NCBI GenBank assembly: GCA_020086605.1
Contig: JACBWW010000003.1
Location: 4,350,287 to 4,414,286 of the forward strand
Length of the DNA stretch: 64,000 nt
Source of the DNA: Lanius collurio
Lineage: Eukaryota; Chordata; Aves; Passeriformes; Laniidae
Direction: 5' to 3'
Numbering within the stretch: position 1 is the stretch's first letter; each line of letters opens with the position of its first letter. Made by a program: the position numbers and the translations under genes. The notes beneath the pieces are model-generated. The model ran no database searches, was not told the DNA's origin, and worked only from the letters and a program-made list of their open reading frames with translations. Positions 49,993 to 63,800 of this stretch are shown piece after piece.

Positions 49993-50831
49993 TCCAAAGC
50001 CATATTTGAAGTAATGTGAGGACAGCATTTCAAGCACAGGTACCTAAATGGCATGGATATAACTATGTAACATCAGTGGAACTAGTGTCTCTCTTTCCCT
50101 TTGTTCACTAAGAGGCCACCCCCAGTGAGAAAAATCTCAACTTATAACATTTCCATTAATGCTGTGTTATCAACACTTTAATGCTCATGTTAATTTTAGT
50201 ATCTTAGAGAAAGCTACCCTTGTCTGTTTAGTATTTAATCACATTGTCTATAGCAGATTGGCATGTTGGCATGCCATATACTGTAAGACTGAAAAAGTAG
50301 TAATGTCTTATATTTGCATTTCTGCTATACACTCAGCCTCCAAAATCATGAGATCCAAACCAAGATTTTTGGAAACGTGGTGGAAATTGTTTTTGCCTTT
50401 TTCTTGGTATCATTTTCACACAAAAGAAAAAAACAGAAGTGATTTGCTAGGAACTAACATTGTTTTACTTCAAGATTGAATAATGTTGGAGCACCAAGCT
50501 TCCTTGAGGTCCTTTGAAATCGTGCCTAGCCTACATACTTTTTCCATATTTTATTTTTCTTGCTACAGGCAACCCTAGTGATGGTCTCTACTCCTGCTAC
50601 GCAACCCTTCATCTTCAGAAGAGTCAGTGAACTACCTGCAAGTCCCATCAGAAATTTTGCAAACCCTGTGCAGGTTTATAGATTCAACCCTTATGTTTCT
50701 CGTAACTTTATGAGTGATGGATTCAAGAATGACTGTCTGACCCATTCCATTTGAGGAAACTAAACAGACAAAAACCACAGGGATTTCAGTTTTTTCATTA
50801 TTATCACTAAAAAGGCCAGGCATTTGAAGTA

Positions 50832-50948
50832 TAGGATTGGAACTCAGAAGATTTATACTCTGGACCCAACTCTGCAACTTATTTGTGTGTGTCTTCTTGC
50901 AAGTCACTATGCATTACTCAGTTCTCTAGCTTGAAAAAACAAGGGAAA
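50832..50948 (+). repeat. MIR SINE, plus strand
   Basis: The order of segments matches the MIR consensus: attggaactcagaagattta, ctggacccaactctgcaact, tgtgtgtcttcttgcaagtc and actcagttctctagcttg. The corresponding MIR words are ggattcaggagacctgggt, ctggctctgccactgac, tgtgaccttgggcaagtc and cctcagtttcctcatctg. MIR is an ancient tRNA-derived SINE shared by amniotes, mobilised by L2. This copy covers most of the tRNA-unrelated core. It is not functional. Confidence 0.7.
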
Positions 50949-50954
50949 AAAAAG

Positions 50955-52849
50955 TTGCTAATCCACTTTTATACGCAATCTAGTAGTGATTTTTCCAGTT
51001 TTTTAAATGTTTTTATTGTTTATAAACAACAAAAAGGATAAATACACATATGAAAATACTTGTCAAAACCAGTTTGTGATTTGCCTTCTCAAAGTGTTTA
51101 AAAATAAATGTTAGTGGCACGTTTAAGTCAATATGAAGTTTTAGACACAGACAGACACGTGACTGCCTGTACACACGCAAACGGAATAGTTCCTAAATTC
51201 TTAAATGCTGCACTCCTTTGATAGCATAACCATAGTTAATGTTGTGTCAGGGTTTCCACTATAAACCCTCTCTTTTATAACTAGGCAGTAAAATTTTACC
51301 CCAGGCATGAAGTACCAGGTCTCAGCACAGCGGCTGACATTTTTATATGTACACGTTTTCACACACATAAAAAAAAAAAAATTAGTTTAGCTACTTTAAT
51401 ACATGCAAGTATAACTAATATAAAAAAGTTTAAGATACCTTTCAGTCAAGATATATAATGCACATACACACATATACACATATACATTGTGTAACTCCAA
51501 ACAGCTTGTCCTTGTTGCTGAAAGTGTGCTAGGGAAAGACAATAAGAATCTTCAAGAAAACATGTAGTCAGTCATTACTAATATCTAAAGAAAAAAACAC
51601 ATATGACCAGATATTTGCTTGAAAGTTACTTTGTTCAAATAAATATGAGCCCTCACACATGGCTCTACCCACCATGCCACCAGCATTCCCCTCACCCCTG
51701 ACATGATACACTTCATTAAACACAGAAGTGCTTTGTTACATTAGGGGGTTTAAAAGAAGTGGAAAGGTAGGCTCCTTGCACTTCCTATGAGAAATGAACA
51801 TTGACTTCCTCTGAAGAAAATGTAAATGGATTTGCTTAATTGGACTTAGGGCACTGGAGCAATTAATAATAGATTGTGTCATAGTAAGGGCTTTGTTTAT
51901 ATTTAAAGCAATAAATTACATGTATTAAGTTTATATTTATTCCAAGTTAAACTCATTTGTAATTGACATGTTACTTAGCCCAAGGCTTTTAAGATCTTTT
52001 AGTATAATTAAATTAATAGAGAATTATAGATCACTGCATGATAAACAAACAGCATGGACTTTAATATGACAGATATGCAGAGAACAGGTCATGTAAGTAG
52101 ATCATTATTATTGGTTTTACCTTCAGCAAAAATACAACTGAAATAGTAGCAAAGATTCAGTGCAAACAATGGTGAATGTAAGGATGGTTTCTAAAATATT
52201 TTTTTCTTTTTCTAACTTAATAGTTAAAAAAACATATTTATCAGTATAAGGGACATATTAGCTAGTGAAGCAAGCTTTCCTATCCCACTACACCATCATT
52301 GTCTTGCTTCTGTTCTTGTGCCAAATATTTTGCATTACATTTTTGAAGAGGTCACACCATGCAAGGAATCACTAAAACTTTGGACACTGGATTTTCAAGG
52401 GATCCTTCTAGTCCTTTGTCCTCCCTCCCCTAGTAAGCTTAAGCATACAATTCCCAACAGACCTTTGTTGAAACTATTAATGAAGGCTCTAATAGAGGTC
52501 ACGGAGAACAGTGATGAAGATCCCACACATCTTGGCAACTTATTTCAACATCTAAAAGTCCCGAGGTTTGATATCTAACTAAAAATGCTTGGTAAAGAAA
52601 CTCTTTTTATTCTTGTTTACTGTAGCCATAGAGAAAAGAGAATTCTGTTTCTTTTCCAGCTGTCTTTTAAGGCCAGCATGAGTCAAACACTCTCCTTGTT
52701 CTTTTTTGTGCATGACATACATTAAAGAGCAGAATTCTCAGCCTGTCTGCACAGGATCTGCTTTTCAGATCTCTGACTGCTCTCTTTTTTCTCCTGAAGA
52801 GTCTCCCACACTTCTGTCAAAATGCCCCACACAGGACTCCTCCTGAACG
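50955..52849. other. Unassigned noncoding DNA
   Basis: There is no recognised gene or transposon. A CA/TA-rich patch occurs near 51448-51487. The part 51800-52000 is repeat-free and homeodomain-site-rich (gcttaattgg, gcaattaataatag) and could be a conserved noncoding element. An 86-codon plus frame (52318-52578) is unfamiliar. Confidence 0.5.
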
Positions 52850-53640
52850 CTTACAAATACTGAGCTGAGCAGAAAGCTATACCATATGTTTGTTCACTGT
52901 GCTCCTTTTAATCTTCCCAGGATAGTGCTTATCTTTTTCTCAACAGCATGACATTATTGACTTGTGTTCCACTTGTGATCCACTAATACCTTTAAATCCC
53001 TCTCTATTGGCCTGTTGCTCAACCAGTTTTTCTAGATCCTGAATTTGTTTGGCTGATTAGGCCTGTCTATCTGCACTGTTTTACTTGTGCCTCTTGAACT
53101 GTATTTTGTTTTTCTTCAGACCATGCTTTCAATCTGTCAAGATCCTTTTGAAATGAAATCCCGTCCATCAGTGTAATGCGGTGCTTTCCATCTCAGTATC
53201 ACCTACAGATTTAATTACTACTCCCTTTCCATTATTCAGGTCATTAACAAAAAAAAAAAAAAAAAATAGTGCCAACTCCTGACAGTTATGTGCAGAATCA
53301 TAGTCAGTGCTTCCCAGTAAAAATACTTCATATCAAAAATTTTCCTATTGGTTTTACACTATCCTAAGGTACACTTAATAGGAGATTGTTTTATTATAAA
53401 CATATCATGAGATACAGTATCGTAGTTAAGATTTTACTAAGTCTAAAGTTAAGATATATATGAGATTTTCTTCTTCTACTCTTTCCATATAATTCTTCAT
53501 TGTCATAGAATAAAATTTTGTGTGCTTCACCTGATTTGTAGTTAAAAAACCCATGTTGACTGCTACTCATCTTCTTGGTTTCTTGCAGGTAAACAGTTTC
53601 ATTTGTTATTCCAGAATGAGGTTTTTAAGTTGAACAGTCC
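52850..53640 (-). mobile_element. L3/CR1-type LINE fragment, minus strand
   Basis: The plus strand is the complement of part of an ancient CR1/L3 ORF2. Landmarks in order are ttgacttgtgttccacttgt (52959-52978), ttcagaccatgctttcaatc (53116-53135), gtcaagatccttttgaaatg (53137-53156), and a block for the reverse-transcriptase segment (cattattcaggtcattaaca, 53230-53249). The last is aaaacccatgttgactgcta (53547-53566), which in related LINEs lies upstream of the catalytic region. An A18 run (53249-53266) has expanded inside the conserved segment before the catalytic box. Frames are broken. Similarity may continue weakly beyond 53640, but I cannot follow it with confidence. Confidence 0.8.
53249..53266. 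repeat. A18 homopolymer inside the LINE fragment
   Basis: Eighteen A residues interrupt the LINE at a position where related copies carry only a short A run (cattaacaaa). This looks like local slippage expansion rather than a retroposon tail. Confidence 0.85.
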
Positions 53641-56600
53641 ATAACTCTCTATGTTTCTCCACCCCTACTTTTAAGTTATGTAGCATATCTCTTTTTTTTT
53701 TATTTTCCATACCATGTCTGGCCTTGCAGTTTCTCAAAACTGAATGCAACAACCCTAAAAGGGATATTTTGGATTTCTTAAATAAATCCTGACACATTTC
53801 AGGACCAAATTTTAATTTTATTTAAAACCATTGTAATTCTCTGACCTACTCCTTCTGTGTACATTCAGCTTCTAGGTTAATCTAATGACTTTTCAGTCCC
53901 ACAGCTAATCTCCCTCCCCTCTACTACCATGGATGTTGCAGTGTTCTCTCAAATTCTCTCCGAAACCCATTAGAAGAACAGAAATGAATGGTCTCCTAAA
54001 CCTTTCTGCTGTAAGTGGAGTTTATGCTGTCAGTTTTTAGTGTTGGAATAGATCTGATTTGGGATACTTTACCTTTGAAACTATATGTTGCCACATTCTG
54101 TACATCAAAATGTATTATTTGCTAACTTATAAATTCAGTGTTTGATTCACACATTTCCTCTGCTCCATGATAAAGCAAGGAATTCACAAATCTTTTTGAT
54201 GACGTCTTTCTGCCCAAGAGTTAAAAATGTATGCTATTTATCCTCTAGCTCCAAATGGGAATTTCTCCTTTCCAGCTTGTCTTACTGTTTGTAAATGAAA
54301 ACTATCATATTTCACATTAAGCCAAAATCCATTTCTTGTTTACCAGTTCTATTCTTGCATACTAATGTGTCTATGTGTAATTATATGGATATGTAAATCT
54401 ATGTATATTTTTAAATGTATATCTAGTTTTACATATATAGGTTTACTAGCATATGCATCTGTATAAATTGTTCTGTTGTCCTCTTTTTCTTTTCTAAACT
54501 CTCCTTTGTACAGCTTGTCCCTTATAATAATTCTTTACTGTATCTTTCTACTACTGCTATCAGTTTAGTTGTGTTGAAGTCTGTATCATTTGTTGTATGA
54601 TGTGAGTACATTATTTTCAGAACTAATCCCAGACTTGAGAAAGTCTTCCTCTCTTCTGGTACTTTCTCTCCCAAGTAATGACCGTTGAAGGAACAGAAAA
54701 TTACTTTCTGTGTTGTTGCTTTCTGTTTGGCTAATTGATTCCAAATAACAGAAATTATATCAATTTACTATTTTCTATCAGCCTCATTTGTTTGTATCTG
54801 TGCACTATGTCTTTTGTAGGGTTGGGGTTTTTTTATTCAGTAGGTTGCTAATTGTACACTTGTACTCAAACAAATCTTTGGGAGGGGTCTTGACTGGTCA
54901 TATTTTTGAAGTCAGACCTACATAGATTTTATCAGTATTATTTATTGTGTATATATGTATATATTATATATTACAATATAGACACCTGTGATTTAAAATG
55001 TTATTACTATTTGATTTGGAACTAGGTATTTTTTCTATGTTATTGATTTTTGTCACTGATATTTGTCATGGCTGTAGTATATTAATGTATTCCATTCTCA
55101 GGTGTTATGGCACCCTGAGTTTTAAATATTTTGTACTAGAAAACTGACCTTTTTATTTGAGGCTGTTTGATCAAGTTTTTATATTGAAAGACTCTGAATG
55201 AGGAGATTACTTTAAATGCATCATCACTTCTTGTTGGAACTTTATTGGGAGGGAAGGAAGTGAAATGTCAGAGTTACAAACTTCTTAATTTACTGTGAGA
55301 AGATGCTAATCGCAAAGGTAAAATCTTTAGACTGTACCACTAAAAAATAACAGAACATACTTTTATGTCTCTAATTTTATGTGTAGTTTCAATCATAAAA
55401 TTCTCTTATGAGATTAACAATACTGAAAGGAACGTGTGAATATTCATTTCCTTTAGTTATGAAGCTTTACTAGCAAAAGTGAAGAAAAAAAGACTTAAAA
55501 GTAAAGAGATTTATCCTTGTAGATTTATCAACTCCACTCATCATATTGCACATCCATGTGCACTTTTAATTTGGTTATGCGTTGTACTTTCCTGCACATG
55601 AGGATCTCTAAATAAGAGAATAAGCACCTTCCTCTGGGATACACTTCTGTCATTCCAGAATAGATTGCTGTCTCACAAAATAATTTCATATAGTAAAATT
55701 CACAATGAAATTAAAGATTAAATTACTTTACATTAATTACTTCATGTGTGCCATAGACATCAGTGTTAATTAAATAACTCCTGAATAAAAATATTACTTT
55801 TTTAAAAGATAGATTCAAGGATAACAAGTTGCTTTTGTCATGTGCTCAGAAAGAGAGTGAATATTTTCACTTGGTCACTTCACTCCCAAAATTTTGTAAT
55901 TGTTTTATCTGCCATGTTTAAGTAATGTTATTGAAATATACTCCAGACAATCCTTTGCTTTCAGATCAAGAGAGATGATAACTGATATGAGCATCAGTCT
56001 AGAGAGTTTTTTTCTCATCACCACTTCTTTAAAGACAAGCACTAATTCCCTGGTATTTAATTTTCCAAACAGCCATACAATACATTGTTTGGTTAGCTAG
56101 CAATTCCCATCTCTTTTTGGCAGTTAAATCATTAGCTTTGGCTAGTATATCTCAGTGATATAGGCTTAAAAGCACCCTGTGGCTAATTTGGTTGCTAAAT
56201 ATGCATTTAGTGCTTGATTTTGATCTCTCAAATTTGAAAATTGTAATCTCAATTACTTTGCTAACCTCATCTTGTGATAACTGTTCTCTTTCTAGCTTAC
56301 TAGAACTAGACTGGTAAGGAAAAACCTCTTAGATATTGCTATGAGATAAAGACTGACCTGTCTTGACTCTCTAATTGTTACTGGCAACTATGTATAAACC
56401 AGTGTCATAAATGAAATTAGACTCAGGGGAAAATTCTGGTCCCTTGAAAGATAATGAAAGTTTTGTCCTTTTTTATTTCTTGTGGTTAACAACATATCCT
56501 ACTGACTGACTGGAGTTGTAGACATAGCTGTCTCCTTCAAAAAATGGCCAAGAGTGTGTCTTCATGCTCATGGTGATCTTGTGTGAAGCCAGGTTCTGAC

Positions 56601-59600
56601 CTGCTGACATGCAGAGCATGGACTAAGTTTTTTTAAATGTCATTAACAGTATCAGGAATGCTGTCTTTTTACTATTTTGACATAACCTGAGAAAGGCTGC
56701 ATAATTTGCTGTAGGACCTAAGGCTTAAGGAGCTGGTCACTATCCACACTCAGTTTGATTCTCACAAGGTCTATAAAATTTTGATACAAGCAAGATGGGA
56801 AGAATGTGTCAGCTGTGAAGTTACACATCACTGTGTCCAAATGGAAAGACTTGCATTCATGCAAAATCCCAGGTAAAACATTGCAGGATTATGGTAGACC
56901 CTAGAAGTTAAGCAATTTATTCTCATTCTTCCACTGAAATGGTGCTATAGGCAACTTTTTACTGATATTTTCTTACTTATGTTTTTAATGGAAAGATATT
57001 TTTAAAGGCAAGCAGAGAACAAACAAGATAATTTTTTAAAGTATTGCCAGTATGCTTCTGACTCCATCTTGCAGTAATTCAGTTTTCTAAATAATTCCAG
57101 TTGTACTTTTTGGAGCAAATCCCTGCAGAGAACAATGGGGTTTGTTGTTCTGTTGACTGCAATTGTTTTATATGTGGGTTGTTTCTCAAACCTCACTTTT
57201 GGGCAGGATAAGGAGTGGTTCAGAGAAGCCCCTCTAATGAATGGGTAACAGATGATTGTAAACCACAGGTATTAGACCTTTTCAGCATGGAGCTTTAGTG
57301 ACTCAAAATGCTAAAACAAAGACAGAAGAAAAACTGTGAACATATCCTAAAAGCTCAATGAACTAATTGTCTCAAATTAGGCAATTTGTGGCCAACCTCA
57401 ATTTGGATTTTTAACATATTTGGGAATGTGGGTGAGTTTGTGATGCAGAAATAACCAAACAATCTAATATCAAATGTACTTCTTGCAAAAGATATATTTG
57501 GCTGTGGAGCTTTTCAATAGCACAGTGTCTTAGGATATACAATGATGATTGCAACATTTTCAAGTTTTTAACAATCACTTCATGTAGCAAAAGGTACATG
57601 GTAAAACAATAAAAAATAATTAAAATAAGGAAGAACACATTGCAATAAAAGAGTTGCCTTAAATACATTTGCTTCCATTCATAGTTGTGTTCAACTGATC
57701 CCTTTTTCTTGATTTTCATTCAGCATCTCCTGACTACTATAACAGTTCCTCACATGCTATAAAGTATTTAATGAATTTCATGCAGTTCAGCATGATCACA
57801 GAAGAGCTAATCCAAATATAGCTCTAAGAAATAAGGTATCTTTTCTAGCAAGGTCTTCATGTGAAATAAAATATAAATCTTTATAATCACTGCTACTGAT
57901 TGACAATTTTAGGGGAAATCAAATCATGCAGCAAAATATCCCTGGGATGCTACTCATACTTCGGTACACTTTGACAACTTAAAATTAGGTAATTAGCTAG
58001 TTTCTACTCTGAAATCTTAATTCCCTGGTGAACGTTCTTATAGAGTCAAAGGCAAATTTTAGATTAAAATATCTGAGATATTTGTCCCATTCTGTGCTTG
58101 TGGAGGGAGGCAAGACAACAGCTAGAAGATCCATACAGTACATTATGCTTTACCTGTCTTTCAGACCTTGCAAACCTCATTAGATGATCAATCCATAAAA
58201 ATGTCATATCTTTTTAGCACATCTGTATGTGCAAAATTACTTATTTTCTTTTTTATGCATTAAATTCAGGAAATATTGAAATGAAGAATCACCTCAAACA
58301 TCAAGGAAATTTATTTTACAAACGTCAAAACACAATGTGGGGCTTTACATTCTTTTCTTTCCTCTAAAGCTCCAATTTCATCAAATAAATAATGAACCAA
58401 AGAAACATTTCTCAGTATCTAAGATTTGTGTCAATCACAGAAAGTTCTCCTGTGGTTCTTTGCATGGAAGAAAGTTCATCCTATCCTCTCCTAGCCTGAT
58501 TAACAGAGTAACTAAAATGTTCAAACATCTTAAGGAATTTGGACACCTAATCTCCAGTTATTTTAAGTCAACTGATATGTCCATGAGGGCCATAACTTAC
58601 ACATGATCCTTTCCACGTTTTTCTTGATTTCTTTTCCCTGTGAAAACAGAAAGACTAATACCTGGAGTAAACAGCAGGATTAGTGGTGCACTGTTTGAAA
58701 GGCTGCAGCACACTGCAAGAGTGTCTCTTTTGCTTTTCTCTGTTAGTGGCTAATAATTGGCCACTGACAGCTTCTGTCCCAGTCTCCCTTCATCCAGCTG
58801 CTATTCTCATACCCGCTTCCCCTGGACTCTGAAGTGCACTGTAGTGTCTGCAGATGGGCTGTACTGTATGTTCATCTAAAGAACTCCCCTAATATTCTTT
58901 ACTGCAGATGGTAGAGTCACTTATTTTTGCAGACCTGGACTTTGTTTTTCATCTTTTGCGTTCTCTTGTTGTTTCAGTGTGTCAGTGGTGACTTCCGGGA
59001 CTCACAGTGTTATGGCTGCCATTCTCTCAAGTGGACCCATTTCTCCCATTCCAGGACATGTCACTGATTAGCTCCATTGATTGAAAGCCCATACAGAGTC
59101 ATGAATTCACTTTAGTAACCCAGTCACGTCTTCTCTGATGCAGTTTCAAAGTTTGTGTATACAAAGGGTATGAAGGCATCTCTTTGCTTTGGTTGATGAA
59201 TACCTGGCAGGATGACCAAGCTGAACTGAGGGCTGTGCGTACCATTTTGATTCACACATCAACATTTTTCATGCTGCTCTGAGTGCCTTTTGAACATTAA
59301 AATTAGAGCAGTAACCAACGCAAGAACTTGAATTTCAAAGCAAATTAAAATGACCATCATAGCATCCTGTTGGATATCGATGTGTTGATTTTTTCCCCAA
59401 GAATTAGAGAAGCACATTATTTCCATCATAAGCTTGACTTGTGAATCATAAGCCAAGTGCTGTCATAGAAAATTCATATTTTCCTGTGCATAGCCACAAT
59501 TTCTTTGCTGCAGTTGCATTCTCTTCACAAGGTAACAATAGGAAGTAAAGTGCCCATGCCGTGAGGAGTGAGTCCACAAAAGAAGTTTGGGGAACAGAGC

Positions 59601-60780
59601 ATCATGAGGAGCACTTTGCTAGGTCTCTGACTGGCAGCAGAATACAGTATTTGCCTCCTATTTCAGCCACTGCTCAGCTGGCCACTGCAGGGGCAAGGCA
59701 TTTGGATGTCTGTCTGTTGCTCCATTTGTGTTGCCTTGTATATAGGTATAGCATCCTAATTCTTGGCTTCATCCTTTGTGTTCCATTCCTCCCTTCCTTC
59801 TCTTTCCCTGTACCTTACATCTTCACACAGCCATACAGACTCCTGCCTTACATGAATATTAAATCATTACCTTAAAATTATTTCCTTTTGGAATTAATGT
59901 TGTTAATTCTTACATCCTGTGATCTACAATGGAATAATGCTCTAACTCGTGAATCTTTAAACAAAAGAGATATCACTGCTCTGCAGAGAAGGACTGCAGA
60001 AGCAGAAATAAAAACTCCCCATCCTAAATCTTAATTAAAAATTTTGTTTGTACAACGCAAAGTAATATTTCAGTAGTCCTCTATTTGTTCAGAATCTGTT
60101 TATACAGGTTTTCACAGCAAATTAATTTGTGTAACACAGGAGGATTTTGCTACAATTGTGACTAGACTAATGTCATTTTGGATAATCTTCATAATGTCTA
60201 AAACTTCAATCACTCCCTGAAGAACAAAAGCAGCAGGAAAAAAGCGAAACTTCTCTCTCCTGTGGCTTATGGAGCTATTTACACTGGTCATATTAAGCAC
60301 TGCAAATAATTTATTTGGTGAAATTAGCCCATTCTGTTTAAGACATCAGAACCCAAAACTTTCATGTCTATGGCCTTGTGTTAAGGACACTTTCCCAGAA
60401 GGGAATGACAGGATAAAAAGGTGCAAAGGAAGGTAAAAATGAGCACTGCACCATTTGGCAAAGCATTTGACAGAGAATGTACTGTAAACAGATGTTACAG
60501 TCTGGATCTGTTACATATCAAGTAGTTCACAGAGTCTGCATTCATACTAACAACTCGTTTGATGGCTTAAGGAACACATTGTGTTCACTAATTAGGTAAT
60601 GCAACCTTTACTAATTAATTCCACTTTCAGTTGAATTAAATAATTGCCATCAAAAGGAGCATGACCAACATTTTAAAACCACTAAGATATGCTGTGTCCA
60701 AGGACTGTAGGAATGTTTCAGCTGTTTTCTGGTTGTTTATTTCCAGATATCTGACTGGAGGAACTATCAATTGCTTGGTC
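53641..60780. other. Unassigned noncoding DNA
   Basis: No gene or recognisable transposon is seen over about 7 kb. Sequence is AT-rich, with TA-rich patches near 54945-54980 and no open frame above 102 codons. A small perfect palindrome around a TAATAATTG core lies at 58745-58765. The region 60580-60665 is listed as a possible conserved element. Confidence 0.5.
60580..60665. other. Homeodomain-site-rich segment, possible conserved noncoding element
   Basis: Within about 75 bp there are repeated TAATTA-type cores (ctaattaggtaat, ctaattaattcc) and an AATAATTG, with no simple repeat. Clusters of TAAT cores are a common feature of vertebrate developmental enhancers. AT-rich DNA produces some by chance, so the call is tentative. 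Confidence 0.25.
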
Positions 60781-60782
60781 TG

Positions 60783-60858
60783 TCCTGCTTTTAGCACAAA
60801 GTTGGATTAGGATCCCTGGAGTGTTCCTTCCAATCTGAATTATGCTATGATAATATGA
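60783..60858 (+). mobile_element. CR1 LINE 3'-end fragment, plus strand
   Basis: The words gcacaaagttggattaggat, gtgttccttccaatctgaat and tatgctatgataatatga match the sense 3' end of CR1 (gggttggactagatgatc, ccttccaacctgaa, ttctatgattctatga). About 75 bp is visible, 5'-truncated and diverged. The tail retains the octamer-like tatgctatgata. Confidence 0.7.
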
Positions 60859-63800
60859 GCTGGTAGTAGAATATCGTTCTATTAAAGTTACTGTAGGATA
60901 TGCTAATGATCCATTTTTATATAAAGATAAATATATATATATAAACAGTTACTATCTTATGTTAATTCTCTTCTGACTGTTAACATATTTTGCAGCATTC
61001 ATTAGAAATAGCTAAGAAAATGTAACCCTTGATCAGAAGAATTATTTACCTTTACAAGGATTCTTATCCATACTAAGAATTTGTTAGAGGTCCTCAATAA
61101 GGTCTAAAAAGAATGAATTATATAAATCCTGTAGTTTTTGAAAGTAATCTCTTTTAATTGTTTGAGGATTTAAATAGGTTGTTAGGATATCAATATTTTT
61201 GGAGGCTAGAAATAACTCTCTGCACCCAAACACTGCAGTAACATTTATTTTTAAATACTCACAATCCAGTAACTCATGAGAACTCTGTCAGCTGGGAACT
61301 TCTCAGTCTCTCTGAGACTGGTGACTAAACAAGATGTTTACTGAAAATTAGATCTGTGTCATAAAGCATCTTTTAGAAAGGATTTCAACATCGGCCTCTC
61401 CTGCCTATTACTGATTACTTGATTTAAGCAATTGTTGTCTTTGAGAGGGAACACAGATACTGTAATTTTACTAAGAGTTCTAAAGCACTGCAGTTCTTTT
61501 GAAGCCCTCAAAGATAGGTTTTTCTCTTTCTTTTCTTTTTACTTTCCAATCTAAAAAAGCTGTTTATCTCTTCCTTTTCTCATCTGGTTCATCTCTTCTG
61601 CAGTAGCTGCAGTGACTGGGCTGAAGTCAGAAGAATTTAGCTAACAGAGTTCAACAAGTTTATAGTGTTAACAACAGGAAACCACCACACTAATCTGCAG
61701 ATTGCTTGCATTCACATACAGGGCTATTCATGAAATCGTACTGCTGTTTTCCTGCATTTCAGAACTTCCATTGTTTTATATGGGAGCTTGGAGGCTGGTT
61801 TAATTAAAGTGATCTGAATAGAAGTACAGTATGCCAGATGTACATTAAAAATATAGAGCAGGTTATGTAATGGTAAACCATCAGGAAATATATGGGAATG
61901 GTTTGTGATAACTCATTGTTAACTAAATATAAATCCTAATTTATTTCACTCTTTTAAACTTACTACTTTTTTTTTTTTTATTTTTTAACTAGCACAAATG
62001 AATTTTCTTTGTATTTTTAGTTTTTCCTATTTTTACTACAGCTATCCCATGGGGAAAATCTGCTTCAAATTAGTTCCTTCTGGTGAACAGGTACTATTCA
62101 GTGTGAATAAGAATTGTAGCATTTGGGCTGGATCCACAGAGAGACTAAAACAGGGTATGCTGTTGTTACTTCTGCCCACAACACAGGTATTTTAAAGCAA
62201 TGATTCAAATGCCACCTAATTGGCATAAATACAGAGAGAAATTTATTTCAATATTTATGTTCTTAGCATCTTCAAAGAATATAGCCTTTCTTCAAAATAT
62301 CTACTTTTCATTATGTTGAACTGTTCAACTCTGTTGTTCCATGATTCACCAATTAAGTATTTCCTCTCCTAATTTACCTCTGTGGCCAGATCTACAAAGC
62401 ATTTTCAGTATTCTTGTGACAGAAGAGGCAAAGATAGTGAAGTTCTCATTCTTACCTCTTTTTATCATCTTCTTTCATTGCTGAAGCCCCATAAACGTAC
62501 CACTGCAGTTCCCTCTCACTTTCTCTTACTGAAGTTCACTGAAACAGGCTGTGTGGAAGCCTCCATGCCTTGCATTTGGAGGCAGACTGCCTCTTCATGT
62601 CACATGCAAAAAGGTTTTGCAGCCCTGGTGTGGGACATTCAGCATGAGCTTTCACTGGTTTCAAAGGCAGAATGAAGTATATATTCTTCAGGAACTTGCA
62701 TACTACCATATAAACAAAACTCAACCCAGAGAGCCAGTTACCACACAAGTCAGAGTCACAGATACATATACATATGTTTTACATATCATATGATACATGT
62801 GTTTTACATATGACTTATTTTTTTTTATTTTTGAAAGCCCAAGAGCAACTCATTAGTCAACTGTTTTCAGGTTTTGAACTATGCTAATTCCTAAATTATT
62901 ATACTTTTTGCATTTCCTTTTAGACTGTGCCACTTGACTTGCATGGAGGCTTTAAATGTTGAAATAACTTTTTGTAAGCCACATTTTGTATCTAAAAGGA
63001 AATATTTCTGAAAAGAAACATGGTCCTGTATATTCATTCAGTGCTTTTCCTGTCTTTTGACTAATTAACAATTTCACCTGATAGGCATTTTCAAAGCTGA
63101 GTGGACAGGAGGTATAGAGCAGACAAGTCCCATGGTTTGCTAATTAATTTCTCTCTTCTTAAGATCACTAACAGAAAAATCAATGGTCATCTAGCACACG
63201 TTCTTTATAACCTGGAGTGGTTTACCATATTATGTTGAGAGATTACCCAAATGTTATTCACAAAGAGGAAAAGATATCAAAAGGTCACTACAAGCATAAG
63301 AGTAAAGAATAAAACAAATATTTCTCCAAGTGTGGAATTTTCTTTCTGAAGAATTTACTTCACAGAAAATATGCATATTCAAATTAGTTAGGAACCTCAA
63401 AATGTCTCTATGTCCTTTTTCACTTCTATGAATCATCTCAATTGCAAGGAAAAAAATGTCCCCATCCCACTGTCTTCTAATAGATACAATTCAATTTATA
63501 TTAAAGCCTTTTATAAGGCATCGCTGTTCTTTTTAATTCCTCACATGGTAAAAATGGGGGGGGAAATGGAATTTGATGTTCAAAAAGCTAGAAATGTGTT
63601 GTTTTGGATAAACACAGTTTCTGTCATTACTCCAGGCAGCTGTGAGGTGGGCTTGAGCAGCTCTGTCAAAACAACTAGGGCAGTGAAATTCTACAGGTCT
63701 TCACAAATGGGGAATGATGATGAAGTCAATCCCAGGCTATTTCAGCACATTGCTGCTGCACACTGCAACCTCTGCCCATGCTGATACAAACCATTCAACA

